Below are positions 25,237-34,049 of a stretch of DNA of 64,000 nucleotides, piece after piece. The notes under the pieces were generated by a model that saw nothing but the letters and a program-made list of their open reading frames with translations, did no database searches and was not told the DNA's origin. The first letter of the stretch is position 1; the number at the start of each line of letters is the position of its first letter. The stretch spans positions 62,001 to 126,000 of the forward strand of contig NZ_JGVU02000006.1 in NCBI RefSeq assembly GCF_000708755.2, read 5' to 3'. The position numbers were made by a program, and so were the translations under genes. The DNA comes from Metabacillus indicus LMG 22858. Lineage in GTDB: Bacteria; Bacillota; Bacilli; Bacillales; Bacillaceae.

Positions 25237-27627
25237 ATGACGTTATTGCATGCGGCTATCATCTCACCATTTCTTCTGGCCATTCTGATACCCTTCCTTT
25301 ATAAATATTTCAGAAACATACATACAGGCTGGTTCGTCCTTATTCTGCCTGTTGTTTTATTTGGCTATTTTCTGAGCTTTATCGGTGAGACCGTGACATC
25401 AACTGTGAAATGGATTCCGTCTCTTGGAATTAACTTCACGGCATATGTAGACGGACTTGGATTGCTTTTTGCTTTGCTGATTACAGGAATCGGAGCGCTC
25501 GTTGTCCTGTACTCCATTTATTATTTATCCAAAGAGAAAGAAAAATTAAATCATTTTTACGTATATTTGCTGATGTTTATGGGGGCCATGCTCGGTGTGG
25601 TTCTATCTGACAACGTCATCGTTCTTTATACGTTCTGGGAATTTACGAGCCTTTCTTCTTTCCTTTTGATCGGCTATTGGTACCACAGAGAAAAATCAAG
25701 GTATGGCGCGCTGAAGTCGATGCTGATTACTGTATTCGGCGGTCTTGCCATGCTCGGAGGCTTTGTGCTGCTTTATTTAATGTCCGGCACATTCAGTATT
25801 CGCGGAATGATTGATGCTGTTCCTCAAATGATGGCCAATCCGCTTTTCATTCTGGCACTTGTTCTTGTGCTTCTCGGGGCATTTACAAAATCGGCACAAT
25901 TTCCATTTTACATCTGGCTTCCTGATGCGATGGAAGCGCCGACTCCGGTCAGCGCTTACCTGCACTCAGCCACGATGGTAAAAGCAGGTATTTATCTTGT
26001 CGCAAGGTTCAGCCCTGTTTTTGCGCTTACTCCCGAATGGTTCTGGCTTGTTTCCCTGTTTGGAATCGTGACTCTTTTCTGGGGATCGCTGAACGCGGTC
26101 AAGCAGACTGATTTAAAGGCCATTCTTGCGTTTTCAACGGTCAGTCAGCTCGGATTAATTATGTCCCTGCTTGGAGTCGGTGCGGCAGCGCTGCATTATG
26201 ATTCGCTTGATGATAATTACTTTACCATTGCAACGGTTGCGGCCATTTTCCACTTAATCAACCATGCCACGTTTAAAGGCAGTTTGTTCATGGTCGCAGG
26301 TATTGTTGACCATGAAACAGGCACGCGTGACATCCGGAAACTTGGCGGCTTGATGAGCTTTATGCCGATTACATTTACCATTGCGGTTATTGGTGCCTTC
26401 TCGATGGCCGGCCTGCCGCCGTTTAATGGTTTCTTAAGTAAAGAGATGTTCTTTACAGGCATGATTCATGTCACGAAGATGGATATTTTCAACGCTGATA
26501 CGTGGGGTCTGCTTTTCCCTGTTCTTGCCTGGATTGCAAGCGTCTTTACATTCCTGTACAGCATGGTTCTTGTTTTCAAGACGTTTACCGGCCCTGCCCA
26601 GCTTGAAAAACTTGAGCGAAAGCCGCATGAAGCGCCGATCGGCATGCTGATCCCGCCGATTATTTTAGCTTCACTCGTTGTTATATTCGGTTTTTTCCCG
26701 AACCTGCTTTCCTACACGTTAATTGAGCCGGCAGTGGAATCTATTCTGCCTTCGCTTCTCCCTGAAGGAAAACAGTTTAAAGTGCATATTTACTTCTGGC
26801 ACGGTCCTACGCCCGAGCTGTTCATGACAATCGGCGTGATCTTGATTGGAACCCTTCTCTACTTAACTCTTGGAAAATGGAGAAAAGTGTATGATCTGTT
26901 CCCGAAGAAGCTCGCACTCAACAAATTGTATGACGCATCAATAAACGGCATGGAACGTTTTTCAAACAGTTTCACCCGCTTTTATATGACCGGATTTATC
27001 CGCGACTATCTTGCCTACATCTTTGTGTTCCTGATTGTGATTACGCTCGGAACGATGGCTGTTAAAGGCGGATTTGCGTTTACTCTTGACGGTACGGCTG
27101 AAATCGGGATCTATGAAGTTGTTCTGGCACTTGCCATGGTGCTCGGAACCGTGACCATCCTATTTTCCAAATCAAGACTTACAGCGATTATTGCACTCGG
27201 TTCTGTCGGATACAGTTTGGCGTTATTCTTTGTGCTGTTCCGCGCACCGGATCTCGCATTGACCCAACTTGTCATTGAAACAGTTTCTGTTGCACTCTTC
27301 CTGCTTTGTTTCTATTTCCTTCCGAAATTCAAAAAGCGGGAGAAAAAGCTCAGCTTCAGGCTGGTTAATTTCCTTATTTCACTGGGTGTGGGACTTACTG
27401 TCACACTGGTGGCTATCTCTGCAAACAGCAGCAGAGCAGGAGAAACGATTTCTTCCTACTTTATTGAAAACAGCTACAAGCTTGCCGGCGGAAAGAACAT
27501 GGTCAACGTAATTCTTGTAGATTTCCGCGGATTTGATACGCTGTTTGAAATAGCTGTTCTCTGCATTGCTGCACTTGGAATCTATGGAATGGTAAAACTT
27601 CGCATGGCAAAGGGGGAGGAAGGATGA
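25237..27627 (+). CDS. mrpA: Na+/H+ antiporter subunit MrpA
   Basis: A 796-residue polytopic subunit homologous to respiratory complex I NuoL, the largest subunit of the seven-part Mrp antiporter. Conserved features: YTFWEFTSLSSFLLIGYW, the lysine region GAFTKSAQFPFYIWLPDAME, and APTPVSAYLHSATMVKAGIY. The C-terminal ~200 residues carry the MrpA-specific extension (LALTQLVIETVSVALFLLCF) that resembles NuoJ. The complex exports Na+ in exchange for H+ for alkali and salt tolerance; in B. subtilis Mrp (Sha) also affects sporulation. ATG with AAGGAGGTTCAAAA. Its stop overlaps the mrpB start by ATGA. Confidence 0.97.
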   Translation: MTLLHAAIISPFLLAILIPFLYKYFRNIHTGWFVLILPVVLFGYFLSFIGETVTSTVKWIPSLGINFTAYVDGLGLLFALLITGIGALVVLYSIYYLSKEKEKLNHFYVYLLMFMGAMLGVVLSDNVIVLYTFWEFTSLSSFLLIGYWYHREKSRYGALKSMLITVFGGLAMLGGFVLLYLMSGTFSIRGMIDAVPQMMANPLFILALVLVLLGAFTKSAQFPFYIWLPDAMEAPTPVSAYLHSATMVKAGIYLVARFSPVFALTPEWFWLVSLFGIVTLFWGSLNAVKQTDLKAILAFSTVSQLGLIMSLLGVGAAALHYDSLDDNYFTIATVAAIFHLINHATFKGSLFMVAGIVDHETGTRDIRKLGGLMSFMPITFTIAVIGAFSMAGLPPFNGFLSKEMFFTGMIHVTKMDIFNADTWGLLFPVLAWIASVFTFLYSMVLVFKTFTGPAQLEKLERKPHEAPIGMLIPPIILASLVVIFGFFPNLLSYTLIEPAVESILPSLLPEGKQFKVHIYFWHGPTPELFMTIGVILIGTLLYLTLGKWRKVYDLFPKKLALNKLYDASINGMERFSNSFTRFYMTGFIRDYLAYIFVFLIVITLGTMAVKGGFAFTLDGTAEIGIYEVVLALAMVLGTVTILFSKSRLTAIIALGSVGYSLALFFVLFRAPDLALTQLVIETVSVALFLLCFYFLPKFKKREKKLSFRLVNFLISLGVGLTVTLVAISANSSRAGETISSYFIENSYKLAGGKNMVNVILVDFRGFDTLFEIAVLCIAALGIYGMVKLRMAKGEEG

Positions 27628-28058
27628 ATTCAAAAATAAAGACAAATGATGTGATCCTTCAGACCATAACGAAAGTCGTGTTTTTCATCATTGTCATCTT
27701 TTCGATTTACCTCTTTTTCGCAGGTCACTATACGCCCGGAGGAGGTTTCGTCGGAGGACTCATGACGTCCTCTGCAATTGTCCTTCTTCTGCTTGCGTAC
27801 GATGTAAAAACAGTAGTGGGCATACTCCCTGTAAACTATATTCACATGGCGGCGGCGGGACTTTTGATCGCTGTTCTCACAGGTGTCGGCTCTTTCTTTT
27901 TCGGCGTTCCGTTTTTGTCCCATACGTTCGGGCATGTTCACCTCCCGCTGCTCGGTGATACAGAGCTTGCCACTGCCGTTCTGTTTGACCTCGGGGTGTA
28001 CCTCGTCGTTATCGGGGTGACTCTGACCATTATTCAGACGATTGGAGAGACGGAATAA
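27624..28058 (+). CDS. mrpB: Na+/H+ antiporter subunit MrpB
   Basis: A 144-residue membrane subunit with four helices and the MnhB signature (YLFFAGHYTPGGGFVGGLMT). It corresponds to the separate B domain of the Mrp complex. The ATG overlaps the mrpA stop (ATGA), and the TAA overlaps the mrpC ATG by one base (TAATG), so translation is likely coupled throughout. Confidence 0.96.
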   Translation: MNSKIKTNDVILQTITKVVFFIIVIFSIYLFFAGHYTPGGGFVGGLMTSSAIVLLLLAYDVKTVVGILPVNYIHMAAAGLLIAVLTGVGSFFFGVPFLSHTFGHVHLPLLGDTELATAVLFDLGVYLVVIGVTLTIIQTIGETE

Positions 28059-28399
28059 TGGAAATTTTAATGTCGATCGTCGTTGGTATTTTGTTTATGG
28101 CTGCAACGTATTTAATGCTTTCAAAAAGTCTGCTGCGGATTATTATCGGCACAGGGCTGTTAAGCCACGGCGCCCACCTTCTGATCCTGACGATGGGCGG
28201 GCTGAAAAAAGGAGCAGCTCCTTTGCTTGGCGAAGAGGCGTCCTCCTATGTCGATCCGCTGCCGCAGGCATTGATTTTGACTGCAATTGTCATCAGTTTC
28301 GGTGTTACTTCCTTTTTCCTTGTTATGGCATACAGAGCCTATCAGGAGCTTGGAAGCGATAATATGGATCAGTTAAGGGGAAATGATCATAATGAATAA
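28058..28399 (+). CDS. mrpC: Na+/H+ antiporter subunit MrpC
   Basis: A 113-residue three-helix subunit homologous to NuoK (AATYLMLSKSLLRIIIGTGL, LLSHGAHLLILTMGG, and DPLPQALILTAIVISFGVTS, with the conserved DPLPQALVLTAIVI-type block). It overlaps mrpD by 8 bases. Confidence 0.96.
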   Translation: MEILMSIVVGILFMAATYLMLSKSLLRIIIGTGLLSHGAHLLILTMGGLKKGAAPLLGEEASSYVDPLPQALILTAIVISFGVTSFFLVMAYRAYQELGSDNMDQLRGNDHNE

Positions 28400-29873
28400 T
28401 ATCGTGATGCTGCCTCTTATTGTTCCTTTATTGGCAGGCATACTTTTAATTTTTTTCAACAAATATATCACTATACAAAAATGGCTGAGCGTGATTGCTT
28501 CCGTTTTGGCAGTAGTCATGTCTGCCATGCTTGTCCAGGAAGTCAGAACAAACGGTATCCTGACAGTTGAAATCGGCAGCTGGGCTCCGCCTTACGGAAT
28601 TGTTTTTGTTGCGGACATGTTCGCAAGCCTCCTCGTTCTTGCGACAAGCATTATTGGACTCACTTCCATTCTGTTCGCCTTCCGGACAATCGGACCTGAG
28701 AGAGAGCGCTTCTATTTTTATTCGGCCGTACAGTTTCTTTTAACCGGAGTTACAGGCGCCTTTTTGACTGGCGACATTTTCAATCTGTTCGTTTTCTTTG
28801 AAGTGATGCTTATGAGTTCTTATGTTCTTATTGTGCTCGGAGGAACAAAGCCGCAGCTTAGAGAATCCATTAAATATATTCTGGTTAACATTGTTTCATC
28901 TGCTTTGTTTGTCATTACGGTGGCTTACCTTTATGCGGTAACAGGAACGCTTAACATGGCGGACCTCGGGCAGAAAATTGCAGAGAACGGGCAGACAGGA
29001 CTGCTGACAGTCATTGCGATTCTGTTTTTAGTCGTTTTCGGAATGAAAGGCGCGATCTTCCCTCTCTACTTCTGGATGCCTGGTTCCTACAAGGCACCGC
29101 CAGCCGCCGTTACCGCGCTGTTTGGAGCGCTTTTGACGAAGGTCGGGGTTTATGCGATTACAAGAGTTTATACACTCATATTCATTCACGATACAGGCTA
29201 CACGCACCAAATCCTGGCCTGGCTTTCCGTCCTTACGATTCTGTTTGGGGTCATTGGAGCCATTGCCTATTGGGACGTAGATAAAATTGTCATTTACAAT
29301 ATTATCGTTGCCGTCGGCGTTATCTTGTTTGGTGTAGCCGTCTTCAATTCTCCTGGAATCGAAGGGGCCATCTATTATCTTATTCACGACATGATTATCA
29401 AAGGCGCACTCTTTATGCTTGCAGGTGTGATGATTGTCATTACCGGCACGAGCGATCTGAGGCAAATGGGCGGACTGCTGAAACATCACCCTCTCCTTGG
29501 ATGGCTGTTCTTCATCGGGGCTATTTCCCTGGCAGGCATTCCTCCGCTGAGCGGATTTATCGGAAAGCTGAAAATTGTCCAGGGCGGATTTGAGGCCGGA
29601 GAATATGTCTTCGCTTTATTTGTTCTTTTGTCCAGTCTGCTTGTTCTCTACTCCATCATGAAGATTTTTATTCATGGATTCTGGGGCGAAGTAAAGCTTT
29701 CCAAGGAAGAAGAGAAAGGGTCCACAAAAGGACTGCTCTATCCAATTGCCATCCTGATCGCTCTGTCCGCTGCATTCGGACTCGGTACAGAAGCTGCTGC
29801 ACCTTATATCACTCAAGCTGCAGAAACGCTGCTTGATCCGTCAATCTATATTCAAGCCGTGCTGAAGGAGTAG
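28392..29873 (+). CDS. mrpD: Na+/H+ antiporter subunit MrpD
   Basis: About 493 residues with 13-14 helices, homologous to NuoM/NuoN. ATG 28392 (MNNIVMLPLIVP) is chosen because AAGGGG lies about 10 bases upstream; ATG 28383 is only 2 bases from it. Key features: LFVFFEVMLMSSYVLIVLG (the glutamate of the channel), GMKGAIFPLYFWMPGSYKAP (conserved lysine) and PPAAVTALFGALLTKVGVYA. The subunit is proposed to form a proton path. Confidence 0.96.
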   Translation: MNNIVMLPLIVPLLAGILLIFFNKYITIQKWLSVIASVLAVVMSAMLVQEVRTNGILTVEIGSWAPPYGIVFVADMFASLLVLATSIIGLTSILFAFRTIGPERERFYFYSAVQFLLTGVTGAFLTGDIFNLFVFFEVMLMSSYVLIVLGGTKPQLRESIKYILVNIVSSALFVITVAYLYAVTGTLNMADLGQKIAENGQTGLLTVIAILFLVVFGMKGAIFPLYFWMPGSYKAPPAAVTALFGALLTKVGVYAITRVYTLIFIHDTGYTHQILAWLSVLTILFGVIGAIAYWDVDKIVIYNIIVAVGVILFGVAVFNSPGIEGAIYYLIHDMIIKGALFMLAGVMIVITGTSDLRQMGGLLKHHPLLGWLFFIGAISLAGIPPLSGFIGKLKIVQGGFEAGEYVFALFVLLSSLLVLYSIMKIFIHGFWGEVKLSKEEEKGSTKGLLYPIAILIALSAAFGLGTEAAAPYITQAAETLLDPSIYIQAVLKE

Positions 29874-29878
29874 ATGAT

Positions 29879-30355
29879 ATGGCCTTTCAAATTTTGCTGA
29901 ATTTTTTCGTTGCGTTTCTCTGGATGTTTTTAAAAGGGCAATATGCAGCACAGGACTTTTTCAACGGCTATTTCTTCGGTCTGCTTATGATTTTTGCGCT
30001 GCGGCGCTTTTTTGCCCGCCGTTTCTACTTATGGAACGTCGGTGCCGTTTTAAAGCTGATCTACATTTTCAACCGTGAACTGATTATGTCCAACCTTGCT
30101 GTTTTAAAAGTGGTGCTTGCACCGAAAATAAATGCCCGTCCCGGCATTTTTAAGCTTGAAACAGAGCTGAAAAAGGACTGGGAAATTACCATTCTGGCAA
30201 ATTTAATTACGCTGACTCCCGGAACACTCGTTGTAGAGATTTCAGAGGATAACCGCTTCCTTTATATCCATGCGATGGATCTTGGGGATGCGGAAGAAGC
30301 AAGAAACGATATTAAAAATACGTTTGAAAAAGCGATACAGGAGGTGAGCCGCTGA
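29879..30355 (+). CDS. mrpE: Na+/H+ antiporter subunit MrpE
   Basis: A 158-residue subunit with two N-terminal helices and a cytosolic domain. It contains the MnhE signature (NLITLTPGTLVVEISEDNRF). GGAG lies 9 bases upstream of the ATG, and the stop overlaps the mrpF ATG (TGATG). Confidence 0.95.
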   Translation: MAFQILLNFFVAFLWMFLKGQYAAQDFFNGYFFGLLMIFALRRFFARRFYLWNVGAVLKLIYIFNRELIMSNLAVLKVVLAPKINARPGIFKLETELKKDWEITILANLITLTPGTLVVEISEDNRFLYIHAMDLGDAEEARNDIKNTFEKAIQEVSR

Positions 30356-30645
30356 TGCTTGATTTGGTGCTCAGAATATCCCTGCTCATCATTGCCGTTT
30401 CAACCATCCTGTATTTGTACAGGCTGATTAAAGGGCCGTCTGTGCCTGACAGGGTCATTGCCCTTGATGCAATCGGCATCAACTTGATCGGCATTACGGC
30501 CATCATCTCTGTCATGCTGCGTACAAATGCCTTCCTGGAAGTCATTCTGCTGCTCGGCATTTTGACCTTCATAGGCACTGTGGCTTTTGCCAAGTTCCTT
30601 GAGAAGGGAGAGATCATCGAAAATGACCGCAATCGTCATCGCTAA
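30355..30645 (+). CDS. mrpF: Na+/H+ antiporter subunit MrpF
   Basis: A 96-residue three-helix subunit with the MnhF pattern YLYRLIKGPSVPDRVIALDA. In B. subtilis MrpF is also linked to Na+/cholate efflux. The start codon overlaps the mrpE stop, and the 3' end overlaps mrpG by 23 bases. Confidence 0.95.
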   Translation: MLDLVLRISLLIIAVSTILYLYRLIKGPSVPDRVIALDAIGINLIGITAIISVMLRTNAFLEVILLLGILTFIGTVAFAKFLEKGEIIENDRNRHR

Positions 30646-30988
30646 GTTCATTACAGGCTATTTTGTGCTTCAGGGTGCTCTTTTAAGCCTGGTAGCGGCA
30701 TACGGTGTTGTGCGCCTGCCTGATGCCTATACACGCAATCATGCCGCATCAAAAAGCGCCACACTTGGAGTAATCAGCATATTGCTCGGCGTGTTTTTCT
30801 ACTTCTGGCTGATTGAAGGCCATATGAATGCCCGGATCATTCTCGGGATTATCTTTGTCTTTATGACAGCTCCTGTTGCTGGCCACCTTATTATGCGGGC
30901 AGCCTACAATACGAAGGTGCCGCTTTGGGAAAAAAGCGTTCAGGATGATTTAGAAGCAGACAGAAAAAAAGAAGGGGTTAAAGGATGA
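30623..30988 (+). CDS. mrpG: Na+/H+ antiporter subunit MrpG
   Basis: About 121 residues from the ATG at 30623 (MTAIVIAKFITGYFVLQG); GGGAG lies 11-12 bases upstream and the frame extension to 30587 runs over mrpF. Three helices and the MnhG signature GVVRLPDAYTRNHAASKSAT are visible. This is the last gene of the operon; its stop lies within a terminator hairpin. Confidence 0.95.
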   Translation: MTAIVIAKFITGYFVLQGALLSLVAAYGVVRLPDAYTRNHAASKSATLGVISILLGVFFYFWLIEGHMNARIILGIIFVFMTAPVAGHLIMRAAYNTKVPLWEKSVQDDLEADRKKEGVKG

Positions 30989-31006
30989 GACGCTCTCATC
31001 CTTTTT
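30980..31006 (+). terminator. mrp operon terminator
   Basis: AAAGGATGAGA and TCTCATCCTTT form an 11-bp stem with a 3-base loop, followed by TTTC; the mrpG stop codon is inside. Confidence 0.85.
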
Positions 31007-31021
31007 CTATAGGACTGCACG

Positions 31022-31681
31022 ATGGATTATGCTGAAGACCTGCGAAAACTCTTTCGGGAGCATGCCGACGCGGAAAAGGCTCACCTAATGTCAGCTTATA
31101 TGCGCGGCCAGTTTCAATTCTTTGGAATCAGGTCTCCCGAGAGAAAAGAACTCACAAAACAATTTCTTAGAAAACACGGAAATCCAGCCTCTCTTGAAGA
31201 TGCCATTTTAAAGCTTTGGGCATTTGAAGAGAGAGAACTCCAGTATGCAGCCGTGGATATGCTGGAGCGCAATAAAAAGCAGCTCTGCGGAAAAGATATG
31301 GTGTGGCTTAAAACGGCAATCACGACTGAATCATGGTGGGATACTGTGGACCTGATTGCCTCAAACATCATTGGTCCACTTGTAAAGAAAGAGCCTTCCT
31401 TACGTGAAAGATACTTAGATGAATGGGCCGAATCGGAAAACATCTGGCTGGTCAGAACCGCAATTCTGCATCAGCTGAAATATAAAGCAAATACAGACGA
31501 AGCCTGGCTCTACCGTGTGATTTCACAAAACTCATCTTCGAAAGAATTTTTTATTCAAAAAGCAATCGGATGGGCGCTCAGAGAATATTCAAAAACAGCT
31601 CCCGCATCTGTCAAAGCGTTTGCGGAGAACCATCCTCTTGCCCCGCTAAGCAGGCGCGAAGGACTGAAATATGTTCAGTAA
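31022..31681 (+). CDS. DNA alkylation repair protein (AlkD-like HEAT-repeat glycosylase)
   Basis: A 219-residue all-helical protein of the AlkD/AlkC family, which excises N3- and N7-alkylated purines. The catalytic-site pattern seen in B. cereus AlkD is present: ESWWDTVDLIA (Trp and Asp) and ENIWLVRTAILHQL (Arg). HEAT-like helix pairs run through the protein. It starts 33 bases after mrpG, and the mrp terminator lies between them. Accessory relative to the B. subtilis gene order. Confidence 0.88.
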   Translation: MDYAEDLRKLFREHADAEKAHLMSAYMRGQFQFFGIRSPERKELTKQFLRKHGNPASLEDAILKLWAFEERELQYAAVDMLERNKKQLCGKDMVWLKTAITTESWWDTVDLIASNIIGPLVKKEPSLRERYLDEWAESENIWLVRTAILHQLKYKANTDEAWLYRVISQNSSSKEFFIQKAIGWALREYSKTAPASVKAFAENHPLAPLSRREGLKYVQ

Positions 31682-31711
31682 TATGATCATGATCCAGCAG
31701 CGTAGCACCAA

Positions 31712-31747
31712 AAAAAACAGAGCCCTTCTATAAAAGGCTCTGTTTTT
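31712..31747. terminator. Bidirectional terminator between alkD and the GNAT gene
   Basis: AACAGAGCC and GGCTCTGTT form a 9-bp stem, flanked by eight A on one side and six T on the other. Confidence 0.9.
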
Positions 31748-32297
31748 TCATATATTCATCCCGCAGCATGGAGCACACTGCTGCATCACAGAATACGCCT
31801 TTTTCATAGGCGGCCTGTCTCAAAACTCCTTCAAAAATGAAGCCGGCTTTTTCAAGGCAGGATTTGGATGCGAGATTGTCAGGATCATAAAATGCTTCAA
31901 TGCGGTTTACATTCATTTCGTTGTATCCAAAGGCAATGACAGGTTTAAGCACTTCACTCATCACGCCTTTTCTCCAGTAGTCCGGATGCAGCTCAAAACC
32001 GATTTCAGCTTTATAATGTTCTTTATCCCAATTGTGATAGCCGCAGCTTCCTATAATTTTATCGGTTGCTGTTTCTGCAATGCCCCATCTGTACCCCTCA
32101 TTTTTACCGAATCTTTCAGCCCAGCGGCTGATGATTTCCAGCGCCTGATCTAGGTCTGTAAAGCTTTCCAAATCATAATACCTTGTGACTTCGTCCTTTG
32201 AAAAATACGAAAATACAGCTTCTGCATCCCGTTCTTCAAGTTTTCTTAATGTAAAACGGTCCGTGAACAAAACCGGAAACTCTGCCGGTGTTTTCAT
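31728..32297 (-). CDS. GNAT acetyltransferase (RimJ/RimL-like)
   Basis: A 189-residue GNAT protein of the RimJ/RimL type: N-terminal LFTDRFTLRKLEERDAEAVF, central IIGSCGYHNWDKEHYKAEIG, HPDYWRKGVMSEVLKPVI for acetyl-CoA binding, and NLASKSCLEKAGFIFEGVLR. It probably N-acetylates a protein terminus or a small molecule; the acceptor is unknown. It lies downstream of menI on the same strand, and the start has AAGGGGAAGAAG upstream. Confidence 0.85.
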   Translation of the reverse strand: MKTPAEFPVLFTDRFTLRKLEERDAEAVFSYFSKDEVTRYYDLESFTDLDQALEIISRWAERFGKNEGYRWGIAETATDKIIGSCGYHNWDKEHYKAEIGFELHPDYWRKGVMSEVLKPVIAFGYNEMNVNRIEAFYDPDNLASKSCLEKAGFIFEGVLRQAAYEKGVFCDAAVCSMLRDEYMKKQSLL

Positions 32298-32321
32298 CTC
32301 TTCTTCCCCTTTGTCTGCCGC

Positions 32322-32714
32322 TTATGCTTTCTTTTTTAACACAGCCATCGTGCATCTTGAAATGCAGATCAGGCTTTCTCTTTCATCGACTATTTTGATT
32401 TCCCAGACCATCGTTGTTTTCCCTCTGTGAACAGGAACAGCGTGAGCAGTCACTGTGCCGTCCTGCTTGCCTCTGATGTGGTTTGCATTAATCTCAAGTC
32501 CCACACACATTTCCGTTTCCTGATCGATCAAGTGATATGCGCCAATGCTCGCAACGGTTTCTGCAAGCGCGACAGAAGCCCCGCCATGCAGGATGCCAAA
32601 TGGCTGTCTTGTCCGATCATCCACCGGCATTGTCGCCACAACTCCGTCATTTGTAATGCTTTTAATGTCGATTCCAAGCGAGTTAAGCAGTGTATTTTCA
32701 ACGTTGTATTCCAT
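32322..32714 (-). CDS. menI: 1,4-dihydroxy-2-naphthoyl-CoA hydrolase (hotdog thioesterase)
   Basis: A 130-residue hotdog-fold thioesterase with the signature GILHGGASVALAETVAS containing the catalytic Glu. It matches B. subtilis YuxO (ComA2, MenI), which hydrolyses DHNA-CoA in menaquinone synthesis. In B. subtilis it is cotranscribed after comA; here it is separated from comA by a sugar dehydrogenase and a SIMPL gene. GAGGAGGAATCAGG precedes the ATG, with only 13 bases from the upstream lipoprotein gene. Confidence 0.85.
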   Translation of the reverse strand: MEYNVENTLLNSLGIDIKSITNDGVVATMPVDDRTRQPFGILHGGASVALAETVASIGAYHLIDQETEMCVGLEINANHIRGKQDGTVTAHAVPVHRGKTTMVWEIKIVDERESLICISRCTMAVLKKKA

Positions 32715-32727
32715 CCTGATTCCTCCT

Positions 32728-33789
32728 CTATTTTTTCACCAGAAGCTGATCATCTCCAGGGCGCGGATTGCCTCTTCCATCGCGGTTGTTTGTTATAGCA
32801 TAGATCTCGCTGCCTGCTACCAGCACATCCCGCATCCTTCCGAAACCATCCATTTCATTTGCTGCTTTGCGGGAATTTATATTCACTCTTTTTACAGCAT
32901 TTCCGGACAATGCAGCAACGTACAGACGGTCATCCTTATAGGCGATGCCGGATGGTGCCCATGTCTCGCTGCCGGTATGGAAAAACGGTGTTTCCATCCC
33001 CTCCTGCTGCTCGTCCCCTTCAATCACAGGCCATCCATAATTCCTGCCTGGCATAATTCGGTTGATCTCATCGTGAGCAGACTGGCCGTGCTCCGTACTG
33101 TACATCTCCCCGTTATCGCTCCATGCGAGCCCCTGCGGATTTCTGTGTCCATATGAGTACACATATGATTCCGGGAACGGATTGTCATCAGGCAGTGCGC
33201 CGTCAAGTTCGAGTCTCAAAATCTTCCCTGCAAGTGATTCCCTGTCCTGTGCAAGCTCCGGGGTTAAAGCATCTCCAGCTGTCGCGTACAGCTTGTCGTC
33301 AGGGCCGATCTTCAGCCGGCCGCCATTGTGAAAACGGGCACCGGGAATATCTTCGAGCAGCACACGCACCTCTTTCCATCCACCGTTCCGCTCCTCAATG
33401 ACAACAATCCTGTTCTTAATGCTTCCGCCATCCTTATATGTATGGTAAGCATAGGCCTGTCTGCTTTTGTCAAAGTCCGGGGCAAGCTGCAGCCCGAGAA
33501 ATCCGCCTTCCCCTTCCAGGTGAACTTTTTTGTCAAAGGAAACATTCTGAACGTCTTTTTTGCCGGATGTGCTGTCCCACTTGACAATCTTTCCTTTTCG
33601 TTCGCTCAGATAAAAAGTTCCGCTGTGTTCATTAATTGACCATGGAACATCCATCTCTTTCAAGACACTTTCAGCCCCCTGACCCTCTTGCTGAACAACA
33701 GCTTCTGATTCTGGACTTTCCTGACCCGACTGACATCCGGCAAGAAAAATCAGTGCACCAACTGCAACCCATTTCCTCAGAACGATCAC
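32728..33789 (-). CDS. PQQ-dependent sugar dehydrogenase-like lipoprotein
   Basis: About 350 residues. A lipoprotein signal (VAVGALIFLAGCQSG, lipobox LAGC) is followed by a six-bladed beta-propeller of the glucose/sorbosone dehydrogenase family (GGFLGLQLAPDF, ARFHNGGRLKIGPDDKLY, YSYGHRNPQGLAWS, YGWPVIEGDEQ). It would oxidise a sugar or aldose outside the membrane with PQQ; cofactor use is inferred. The GTG at 33789 overlaps AGAGGTG, which would be the ribosome site for an in-frame CTG at 33780, so the start is uncertain. A 26-codon membrane peptide gene lies 64 bases upstream. Confidence 0.85.
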   Translation of the reverse strand: MIVLRKWVAVGALIFLAGCQSGQESPESEAVVQQEGQGAESVLKEMDVPWSINEHSGTFYLSERKGKIVKWDSTSGKKDVQNVSFDKKVHLEGEGGFLGLQLAPDFDKSRQAYAYHTYKDGGSIKNRIVVIEERNGGWKEVRVLLEDIPGARFHNGGRLKIGPDDKLYATAGDALTPELAQDRESLAGKILRLELDGALPDDNPFPESYVYSYGHRNPQGLAWSDNGEMYSTEHGQSAHDEINRIMPGRNYGWPVIEGDEQQEGMETPFFHTGSETWAPSGIAYKDDRLYVAALSGNAVKRVNINSRKAANEMDGFGRMRDVLVAGSEIYAITNNRDGRGNPRPGDDQLLVKK

Positions 33790-33853
33790 CTCTGATTTCC
33801 ATTTACCTCTAGTTTAACTGAAATGAAACAATCATTCACGCGTCACCCTTCTG

Positions 33854-33934
33854 CTATTTGCGAAGAGCTGCCAAAGCAAAGCAAAAATAAATCGCCATTA
33901 AACCAAGAATCGGTAAAACCGCCGTCACATCCAT
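33854..33934 (-). CDS. Putative 26-residue membrane peptide
   Basis: A short minus-strand frame from ATG 33934 to TAG 33854. A single hydrophobic helix (VLPILGLMAIYFCFALAAL) ends in RK, the topology of KdpF- or CydX-like micropeptides. AGGGGGATGGCAGC precedes the ATG at good spacing. A palindromic cre-like site lies 18 bases upstream. It may head the transcript of the sugar dehydrogenase gene. No family was recognised. Confidence 0.45.
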   Translation of the reverse strand: MDVTAVLPILGLMAIYFCFALAALRK

Positions 33935-33951
33935 GCTGCCATCCCCCTAAT

Positions 33952-33965
33952 AGAAAGCGCTTACT
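33952..33965. promoter_or_regulatory. cre-like CcpA site
   Basis: AGAAAGCGCTTACT matches the cre consensus TGWAANCGNTNWCA at 12 of 14 positions, with the palindromic core AAGCGCTT. It sits just upstream of the 26-codon peptide and sugar dehydrogenase genes, so carbon-catabolite control of that unit is plausible. Confidence 0.45.
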
Positions 33966-34049
33966 TACGCTCATAATCTTAATTAAGGTCAATCATAGCG
34001 GATGGATGTGATGGAAATATTGAGAAAAAGTATAAAGTTTGTAAACTTG

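Noticed and set aside
33823-34011. A 62-codon plus-strand frame
   Set aside because: No ribosome site and a low-complexity, polar product; the minus strand here holds a better-supported micropeptide and a cre-like site.
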